Positions 58,123 through 64,000 of a stretch of DNA of 64,000 bases are shown one piece after another (position 1 is the stretch's first letter; each line of letters opens with the position of its first letter). The stretch is from Arcobacter_B sp049472135. Lineage in GTDB: Bacteria; Campylobacterota; Campylobacteria; Campylobacterales; Arcobacteraceae. The stretch is taken from NCBI RefSeq assembly GCF_049472135.1, contig NZ_JBMOVV010000002.1, positions 124,001 through 188,000 on the forward strand, given 5' to 3'. The position numbers and the translations under genes are program-made. Under the pieces are notes generated by a model, which had not been told where the DNA came from, made no database searches, and saw only the letters and a program-made list of their open reading frames with translations.

Positions 58123-59703
58123 TTATCCCATAATACCTTTTATCATAAAGAAGATTGCCGCACTTAACATAGCAGCAGCAGGAACAGTAATAATCCATGC
58201 AGCTATAATCTTCTTAACTGCATCTCTTTTTACATATTTAGTACTTTTAGCTTCTTTAACGTCTTTTTTCTCTTGTTTAACAATCTCTTGTTTTTCATCT
58301 ATACCTTTGTATAGTTCTACAATTCTTACATAATCAGCTTTAGATTTCTTTTCAATAGTCTCTAACTCTTCTAACTCTTTAGTCATAGAGTCTAACTCTT
58401 TTTTGTGTTTTTTGAACTTTTTTCTTATTTGTTGTAATGCTCTTGATTCATTAGAATCTAAATACTCTCTTAAGAAACCAACACCAAATACACCACCAAC
58501 AGCAATATGTGTTGAAGAAACAGGTAATCCTAATTGAGAAGCAATAATTACAGTAATAGCAGCCGCCATAGCAATAGAAAAGGCTCTCATTTGATCTAGT
58601 TCAGTAATCTCAGAACCAACTGTTTTAATAAGTTTTGGTCCAAATAATGCAAGACCAACAGCAATACCAAGAGCACCTACTGCCATAACCCATAAAGGAA
58701 TATCAACTTTAGAGTTAATTCCATTACTCATAATTGCATCATTAATAGCAGCTAATGGTCCAATTGCATTTGCAACATCATTTGCACCGTGTGCGAAAGA
58801 AAGAAGTGCTGCTGCAAAAATTAGAGGAATTGTAAATAAAGAGTTTACACTATCTCTATCATTAGCTAATTTATCAGAAGCCTTAATTACTAAAGGTTTT
58901 ATTACAAAGTAAACTACAACTGCAATAACTAATCCAATAATTGACGCAGTAATAAAATCTAATTTGATAAGTTTTTTAATACCTTTTAAAATTAAATAAG
59001 TAGAGAAAGCCCATGTCATAATAGCTACTAAATAAGGTACAACAGTTTTAGCTGCACTTATCATATCTTTTTTAAAGACTATCTTGGTTTTTATTATATA
59101 CAAGAATCCTGCGGCAATCAAACCACCTAATACAGGAGAAATAACCCAAGAAGCAGCAATTTTTCCCATAGTTCCCCAAGAAACAATAGCAAAACCAGCA
59201 GCAGCAATACCAGCACCCATTACACCACCAACAATAGAGTGAGTAGTTGAAACAGGAGCTCCAACTGATGTAGCAAAGTTAAGCCATAAAGCAGCAGATA
59301 ATAATGCAGCCGTCATAGCCCAAATAAATATCTGAGGATCAGAAATTAAAGCAGGATCAATAATCCCTTTTTTGATAGTTTTAACAACATCACCACCAGC
59401 AATAAATGCACCAGCAGCTTCAAAGATTGCAGCAATTACAATCGCCCACATTAATGTAAGTGCCTTTGAACCAACAGCAGGTCCAACATTATTTGCAACA
59501 TCATTTGCACCAATATTCATTGCCATATAAGCACCAAATACTGCACCAATAATTAAGAATGTATTATTAGGTACATCACCATGTGAAGCATATGACCAAA
59601 GAAAAACTACTAGCATAAATAGCAGTGCTAGTGAGATTTTTGCAAAACTAGGTAGCGATTTTTCAGCTGCCTTATCAAATGAATTGATTGTCTTTATATC
59701 CAA
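58123..59703 (-). CDS. PiT-family inorganic phosphate transporter
   Basis: A 526-residue membrane protein with about ten helices and the twin PiT signatures: AYMAMNIGANDVANNVGPAVGS (N-terminal half) and FAHGANDVANAIGPLAAI (C-terminal half), with GAPVSTTHSIVGGVMGAG and GLPVSSTHIAVGGVFGVG. A cytoplasmic Lys/Glu-rich coiled coil (about 420-500) interrupts the last helices. It probably imports phosphate with H+ or Na+. The start is TTG with AAGGGTT upstream. The usual DUF47 regulator gene is not adjacent. Confidence 0.92.
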   Translation of the reverse strand: MDIKTINSFDKAAEKSLPSFAKISLALLFMLVVFLWSYASHGDVPNNTFLIIGAVFGAYMAMNIGANDVANNVGPAVGSKALTLMWAIVIAAIFEAAGAFIAGGDVVKTIKKGIIDPALISDPQIFIWAMTAALLSAALWLNFATSVGAPVSTTHSIVGGVMGAGIAAAGFAIVSWGTMGKIAASWVISPVLGGLIAAGFLYIIKTKIVFKKDMISAAKTVVPYLVAIMTWAFSTYLILKGIKKLIKLDFITASIIGLVIAVVVYFVIKPLVIKASDKLANDRDSVNSLFTIPLIFAAALLSFAHGANDVANAIGPLAAINDAIMSNGINSKVDIPLWVMAVGALGIAVGLALFGPKLIKTVGSEITELDQMRAFSIAMAAAITVIIASQLGLPVSSTHIAVGGVFGVGFLREYLDSNESRALQQIRKKFKKHKKELDSMTKELEELETIEKKSKADYVRIVELYKGIDEKQEIVKQEKKDVKEAKSTKYVKRDAVKKIIAAWIITVPAAAMLSAAIFFMIKGIMG

Positions 59704-59896
59704 GAGTAACCCTTTTTTGTAACCATTTTGTAGCTTAAGTTAATTATTATTTTAATAGATAATTCCTTACTTATCATTTAAGAAAACTTAAAGTTATTAT
59801 GACTAAAATACCTAAATTAGAACATATCTCTATATTATATTCTTACTTTTTTTTAAAATTTCTTCAAAAATCTTATTTTTATTTGTTACATTATAT

Positions 59897-59925
59897 TTGA
59901 CAAAATAAATTTTTTTATATATAAT
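59897..59925 (+). promoter_or_regulatory. Perfect-consensus promoter before the 71-residue protein gene
   Basis: TTGACA (59897-59902), a 17-base spacer, then TATAAT (59920-59925) form an exact bacterial sigma-70 consensus. The start of transcription would lie near 59932, giving a 5' leader of about 40 bases before the AAAGGAG ribosome site. The rest of 59704-59896 shows no gene. Confidence 0.75.
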
Positions 59926-59970
59926 AGTCATAAATTATAGAGAAAATACATAAATAACAAAGGAGATTAC

Positions 59971-60186
59971 ATGAAAGTAACAATTCTTTCTAAAAACGAT
60001 CTACCAAATATTGAGAAGATTCAAAATGAATTCAACATCTTTAGAGTTGTAAAAGTAAAAACAAGAGAAAAGCTTGATATGATTGAGTTTTTTAATAAAG
60101 ATGGGGTATTTAGAGGATTTGGTAAAGATACAAAAGCAGCTTACAAAAAAGCTAAGAAAGCTTTAAAAAATTATTATAATCAATAA
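59971..60186 (+). CDS. Small basic protein of unknown function under a strong promoter
   Basis: A 71-residue basic protein (about 17 Lys/Arg). The pattern MKVTILSKNDLPNIEKIQNE, FRVVKVKTREKLDMIEFF and GVFRGFGKDTKAAYKKAKKAL suggests a small beta-alpha fold with a Lys-rich final helix that could bind nucleic acid. I do not recognise it. It has a perfect-consensus promoter and a strong AAAGGAG site, so it is probably made in large amounts. It is convergent with the helicase gene. Confidence 0.68.
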   Translation: MKVTILSKNDLPNIEKIQNEFNIFRVVKVKTREKLDMIEFFNKDGVFRGFGKDTKAAYKKAKKALKNYYNQ

Positions 60187-60208
60187 AAGAAGAGATTAAT
60201 CTCTTCTT
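60187..60208. terminator. Palindromic terminator between convergent genes
   Basis: A perfect 22-bp palindrome (half-site aagaagagatt) lies after the 71-residue gene stop and over the last codons of the helicase gene. Confidence 0.55.
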
Positions 60209-61722
60209 CTATTTCTGCTTCCGCTTCCGCCTCTGCTAGGTCTGTTGTTTGATCTAGAGTCTCTTCTTCTATTATTAGAATCCCCTCCATCTCTTGAACT
60301 TCTGTTTCCACCTCTTGAGTTTCTGTTTCCACCTCTTGAGTTTCTGTTTCCACCTCTTGAGTTTCTATTTCCTCTTCTATCAGAACCACCATTGTTTTTC
60401 ATTCTTTCAATTAATCTTTCGATATCATTTTCAGATTTACCAATGTTATTGTTACCTTTAACATAAGTTGATGCTGAAATCATTGAAGCTAATTTAAACG
60501 CAATAGTTGAAATATCAAACTCTTCTTTTAAATCTTCAACAAGTTGTAAAGCATGATCTTTTACATCTTGGTTTTTAATTTTTTCTTTTAAGTCCGTTAC
60601 TTTCTTTTCTTTTACAGAAGAGATATTAGGAACTTGTTTTCCTTCAAGTTTTGAACCTGTAGTCTTTTCAATTTTTTGAAGCATTCTAAACTCATGTGGA
60701 GTTACAATAGAAACAGCAACTCCTTCTTTACCAGCTCTACCAGTTCTTCCGATTCTGTGTACATAAGACTCTGAATCAAATGGTAAATGATAATTAAATA
60801 CGTGAGTTACATCACTAACATCTAAACCTCTAGCAGCAACATCTGTTGCAATTAAAATCTCTAATTTAGATGATTTAAAAGCTTTAATAGCTTCTTCTCT
60901 TTGTCTTTGCTCCATGTCACCATGAAGACCTTTAGCCATATATCCTTGAGAAATTAAGAATGTAGATAATCTATCAACTTCTTTCTTTGTTCTACAAAAG
61001 ATTATTGATTTTTCAGGGTTTTTAAAATCATATAGTCTGATTAAAGCATCATCTCTTTCATGCTCATCAACTACATAATATGTTTGAGTAATTTTAGAGT
61101 TAGTTACTTCTTTTTTTGTAATTGTAATAAACTCTGGCTCAACTAAAATCGTTTTTGCTAGATTTTTAATTGCAGTTGGCATTGTTGCTGAGAAAAGAAC
61201 TGTTTGTCTTGAAGCTGGCATAAAAGTAAAAATCTCTTTAATGTCATCTAAGAATCCCATATCTAACATCTCATCAGCTTCATCTAAAACTACATGAGAT
61301 GGTTTAATATCAATTTTCTTGTCTCTTAATAAATCTAAAAATCTACCTGGTGTCGCAATAATTACACTTGCATTTGCAATGTGTTTTAATTGTCTTGTAT
61401 ATGATTGTCCACCATAAACAGTTGCTGTATTAATACCTAAAAATTTTCCAAACCTAAAAATTTCATCAGAAACTTGCATTGCAAGTTCTCTTGTTGGAAC
61501 TATTATAACTGCTTCAACCGAACCATCACACTTCATCATATTTAATATTGGAAGACCAAAAGCTGCAGTTTTTCCAGTACCAGTTTGAGCTTGTCCTACA
61601 ATATCCTTACCGTCTAAAACTACAGGAATTGCTTTTTCTTGAATAGGACTTGGCTCTTGAAATCCAGCACTGTCTATCGCCTTTTGTAAATCTTCTTTAA
61701 AATTAAATTCGTTAAATGTCAT
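60196..61722 (-). CDS. DEAD-box RNA helicase with RGG-type C-terminal tail
   Basis: A 508-residue helicase. The Q motif is FQEPSPIQEKAIP; the others are AQTGTGKTAAFG (I), PTRELAMQ (Ia), VLDEADEMLDMGF (II), FSATMP (III), ATDVAARGLDVSDV (V) and HRIGRTGRAG (VI). Residues after about 435 form a low-complexity Arg/Gly/Asn/Ser tail with repeated SRGGNRN units, which bind RNA in other helicases. It is probably a CsdA/RhlE-like cold or ribosome-assembly helicase. The tail is encoded by short tandem DNA repeats (60280-60370). Confidence 0.93.
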   Translation of the reverse strand: MTFNEFNFKEDLQKAIDSAGFQEPSPIQEKAIPVVLDGKDIVGQAQTGTGKTAAFGLPILNMMKCDGSVEAVIIVPTRELAMQVSDEIFRFGKFLGINTATVYGGQSYTRQLKHIANASVIIATPGRFLDLLRDKKIDIKPSHVVLDEADEMLDMGFLDDIKEIFTFMPASRQTVLFSATMPTAIKNLAKTILVEPEFITITKKEVTNSKITQTYYVVDEHERDDALIRLYDFKNPEKSIIFCRTKKEVDRLSTFLISQGYMAKGLHGDMEQRQREEAIKAFKSSKLEILIATDVAARGLDVSDVTHVFNYHLPFDSESYVHRIGRTGRAGKEGVAVSIVTPHEFRMLQKIEKTTGSKLEGKQVPNISSVKEKKVTDLKEKIKNQDVKDHALQLVEDLKEEFDISTIAFKLASMISASTYVKGNNNIGKSENDIERLIERMKNNGGSDRRGNRNSRGGNRNSRGGNRNSRGGNRSSRDGGDSNNRRRDSRSNNRPSRGGSGSRNRRRD

Positions 61723-61937
61723 TCGTTACCTTAGTATAATTTGTAAAATTGATACACAGGTTTATATAATTGTCTTCTCAATAAATTTAACATAAACATT
61801 TGTACTAATGTGTTGTTTTTTGTGAGGAGGTGAGTTTATTAAAATATTCTTTTTTCTTTAAAAGAATTAATAGGTATATAAAATGTGTATAATTTAGCCG
61901 GATTATATCTAATTTTATATAAATTTAAGCTTTAGAA

Positions 61938-61964
61938 AAAAAATAGGCCAAAAGCCTATTTTTT
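61938..61964 (-). terminator. Terminator after accC
   Basis: A perfect 11-bp stem (aaaaaataggc / gcctatttttt) with a 5-base loop overlaps the accC stop and ends in a T run on the minus strand. The remaining 61723-61937 stretch upstream of the helicase gene shows no gene. Confidence 0.8.
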
Positions 61965-63315
61965 ATAAGTCTTCTAGACCTTTGTAACCTTCAAGGTATT
62001 TAGTGTCATAGTTGTTTGAGATAAAGTCTTCATTTTCCATCATTTTTTGGTGGAAAGGAATAGTTGTTTTAATTCCTTCTACTTCGAACTCATTTAAAGC
62101 TCTTTTCATAATGTTAATAGCTTTATTTCTATCTCTTCCCCAAACGATTAGTTTACCAATCATTGAGTCATAGTATGGTGGTACTACATAACCAGCATAT
62201 ACATGAGAGTCAACTCTTACATTTCTTCCACCAGGAACAAACCATTGTTTTACTTTTCCTGGACAAGGTAAGAATGAGTTTGGATCTTCAGCAGTAATTC
62301 TAACCTCAATTGCATGACCTCTGAATTTGATTTTTTCTTGAGGAGGTAACTCTTCACCTTCTGCAACTTTAATCATTAATTCAATAATATCAATTCCTGA
62401 TACCATTTCTGATACAGGGTGTTCAACTTGAAGTCTAGTATTCATTTCCATGAAGTAAACATTTTGTTTGTCATCTGCTAAGAATTCAAATGTTCCTGCA
62501 CCTTCATAGTTTAAGTATTTAGTAGCTTTTACTGCAACATCATGTAAATGTTTTCTTGTTTCATCATTTAATAAAATTGCTGGTGATTCTTCAATAACTT
62601 TTTGATGTCTTCTTTGTAAAGAACAATCTCTCTCACCAATGTGAATAGCATTACCATGAGAATCTCCAACAACTTGAACCTCAATATGTCTTGGGTTGTT
62701 AATAAATCTCTCAAGGTACATAGTACCATCACCAAATGCAGCTAATGCTTCAGAAGATGCAGCCATGAATAATTGGTCGAACTCAGACTCATCATTAATA
62801 AGTCTCATTCCTCTACCACCACCACCTGCAGCAGCTTTTGCCATAATTGGGTAACCAATCTCAGCAGCAATTCTTCTTCCATCTTCAACAGTATGAACAG
62901 CACCATCAGAACCAGGAACAACAGGAACACCTGCTCTTACCATCTCTTCTTTAGCTTTTGATTTATCAGCCATTTTTTCCATTACTTCAACAGAAGGACC
63001 AATAAATTTAATATTGTGAAGTCTACAGATTTCTACAAAGTCTTGATTTTCAGATAAGAAACCATAACCTGGGAAAATTGCATCACAACCTGTCATTTCA
63101 GCAGCTGTAATAATTGCTGGAATATTTAAGTATGAATCAGATGATTTAGCTCCACCAATACATACAGCTTCATCTGCATGCTTTAAGTATGAAGCATTTT
63201 TATCTCCAGCAGAGTAAACAGCAACAGACTTTTTACCCATCTCTCTAATAGTTCTAATAGCTCTTTGAACTATTTCACCTCTATTAGCGATTAATATTTT
63301 TTTAATTTCTGCCAT
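61963..63315 (-). CDS. accC: Acetyl-CoA carboxylase biotin carboxylase subunit
   Basis: A 450-residue ATP-grasp enzyme that carboxylates biotin on AccB, the first step of fatty-acid synthesis. Landmarks: ILIANRGEIVQRAIRTIREM at the N-terminus, the glycine-rich ATP loop KAAAGGGGRGMRL (about 159-171), ERDCSLQRRHQKVIEESPA, MEMNTRLQVEHPVSEMVSG (about 289-307) and FLPCPGKVKQWFVPGGRNVR. The length is typical. It lies 12 bases after accB. Confidence 0.97.
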   Translation of the reverse strand: MAEIKKILIANRGEIVQRAIRTIREMGKKSVAVYSAGDKNASYLKHADEAVCIGGAKSSDSYLNIPAIITAAEMTGCDAIFPGYGFLSENQDFVEICRLHNIKFIGPSVEVMEKMADKSKAKEEMVRAGVPVVPGSDGAVHTVEDGRRIAAEIGYPIMAKAAAGGGGRGMRLINDESEFDQLFMAASSEALAAFGDGTMYLERFINNPRHIEVQVVGDSHGNAIHIGERDCSLQRRHQKVIEESPAILLNDETRKHLHDVAVKATKYLNYEGAGTFEFLADDKQNVYFMEMNTRLQVEHPVSEMVSGIDIIELMIKVAEGEELPPQEKIKFRGHAIEVRITAEDPNSFLPCPGKVKQWFVPGGRNVRVDSHVYAGYVVPPYYDSMIGKLIVWGRDRNKAINIMKRALNEFEVEGIKTTIPFHQKMMENEDFISNNYDTKYLEGYKGLEDL

Positions 63316-63327
63316 AATTAGCTCTTA

Positions 63328-63801
63328 TTATAATTTTTCAACAACAAAAATTGGCATGTCGTATTCTACAGGGTCACCATTACCTACTAAGATATCAACG
63401 ATTTTACAATCGTACTCAGCTTCAACCTCATTCATAATTTTCATAGCTTCTAAGATACATAAAGTTTGACCTTTTTTAACAGTATCTCCAACTTTAACAA
63501 ATGCTGGTGCTTCAGGAGATGGAGAAGCGTAGTAAGTTCCTACCATTGGTGATTTAATAGTTTCACCTGCAACTGCTGCAGCTGGTGTTTCAGAAGCAAC
63601 TGGTGCTTGTGCAATAGCTGGTGCAGAAGCTTGTGCAACTGGTGCTGCTTGTACATAAGCTGGTTCATTTGAAGTAACAATAGTACCTGATTCAAAACCT
63701 TTTTGCATAGCAATTTCGAATTCACCTTCTTTTACTTTAAGTTTGTTAAGTTCACTCTTATCAAATACTCTTATTAATTCTTTTATTTCTTTAAAATCCA
63801 T
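63328..63801 (-). CDS. accB: Biotin carboxyl carrier protein of acetyl-CoA carboxylase
   Basis: A 157-residue carrier. The N-terminal 30 residues (MDFKEIKELIRVFDKSELNK) are the AccB-type opening. An Ala/Pro/Val-rich flexible linker (about 50-80) follows, and the C-terminal biotinyl domain has the biotin-Lys motif EAMKIMNE (about residues 118-125). accC follows directly, the usual Campylobacterota arrangement. Confidence 0.96.
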   Translation of the reverse strand: MDFKEIKELIRVFDKSELNKLKVKEGEFEIAMQKGFESGTIVTSNEPAYVQAAPVAQASAPAIAQAPVASETPAAAVAGETIKSPMVGTYYASPSPEAPAFVKVGDTVKKGQTLCILEAMKIMNEVEAEYDCKIVDILVGNGDPVEYDMPIFVVEKL

Positions 63802-63974
63802 AATCAGCCTTTTTAATTCGTCAAATTTTTTAGATATATTATCAAAAATTAGATTATAAGTATATTTTTAACATATAATAAAAGCTTCCTTTAAGGAAAA
63901 AACTAGATTTTTTTCTAAATTTTATATTATTCAATTAAATTTGCTATAATTTCAAAAAATTCTATAGGAATAAA

Positions 63975-64000
63975 ATGCTAAATGATCAAACATTTATAAA
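63975..64000 (+). CDS. Start of a gene cut by the window end
   Basis: An ATG at 63975 with AGGAAT 5-10 bases upstream opens a frame that runs to the end of the window (eight full codons). It is divergent from accB. Eight residues are too few to name the product. Confidence 0.45.

Noticed and set aside
60180..60466. Repeat-rich frames (for example runs of EVETETQ) over the helicase 3' end
   Set aside because: They are other-frame readings of the tandem repeats that encode the RGG tail of the helicase.
63540..63725. A Leu/Gln/His-rich frame inside accB
   Set aside because: It is a shifted reading of the Ala/Pro-rich linker of AccB.

Overview
The window is a piece of a low-GC chromosome from a member of the Campylobacterota, most likely an Arcobacter-type (Arcobacteraceae) bacterium. 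The evidence is the gene set and gene order: ksgA, rnj, kdsD and rluB in series; rlmN next to gltX; rpmE next to rsmI; accB-accC; a UbiA/MqnP-type menaquinone prenyltransferase; many small two-component and chemoreceptor genes; A/T-rich codon use; and frequent GTG or TTG starts. This assignment rests on recognition of families, not on a database search.

Layout. 1-1249 is the end of a hybrid histidine kinase. 1296-8653 is a 7.3 kb integrated element inserted in the 3' end of a tRNA-Arg(UCG) gene. It has 22-bp direct repeats at both ends, a tyrosine integrase beside the tRNA, an AlpA-like HTH protein, a rolling-circle Rep-like HUH protein, a second HUH (Mob-like) protein, a coiled-coil protein, and a three-gene cargo operon (TIGR04255-family protein, a membrane protein and a protein with a possible permuted papain-like fold). 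8762-22232 is core genome: a diguanylate cyclase, mqnP, an OmpA-family protein, lipoproteins, miaA, rpmE, rsmI, a FIST-domain chemoreceptor, rlmB, an alaC-like aminotransferase, hom and a MATE exporter.

22241-34511 is the most interesting region, a compact copper-handling locus. On the minus strand, a YceI protein, a secreted Cys-rich precursor with five CGAGKCG units, an MNIO (DUF692) enzyme and its DUF2063 partner form a bufferin/HvfA-like copper-RiPP operon. Beside it are a YtkA-like protein and a CusC-CusB-CusA efflux system, a response regulator plus sensor kinase, and a divergent operon of SHOCT, DUF411, cytochrome c and a second, orphan response regulator. A small secreted peptide gene follows. 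Three promoters in this locus (before the cus operon, the SHOCT operon and the peptide gene) share one architecture: a tandem 7-bp repeat with 11-bp period placed exactly 8 bp before the -10 box. They look like one OmpR-type regulon.

34701-64000 is again mostly core: a dCache chemoreceptor, an RRM protein, gltX, a 35-residue membrane protein, rlmN, hisF, ksgA, rnj, kdsD, rluB, rarA, hemJ, a PhoH/PIN ATPase, an anchorless fumarate reductase-like pair preceded by a Phd-like protein, a TRAP binding protein, bluB, asnB, an AEC carrier, a PiT phosphate transporter, a DEAD-box helicase with an RGG tail, and accC/accB. No rRNA, CRISPR array or riboswitch was seen. No gap between genes is longer than about 300 bases.
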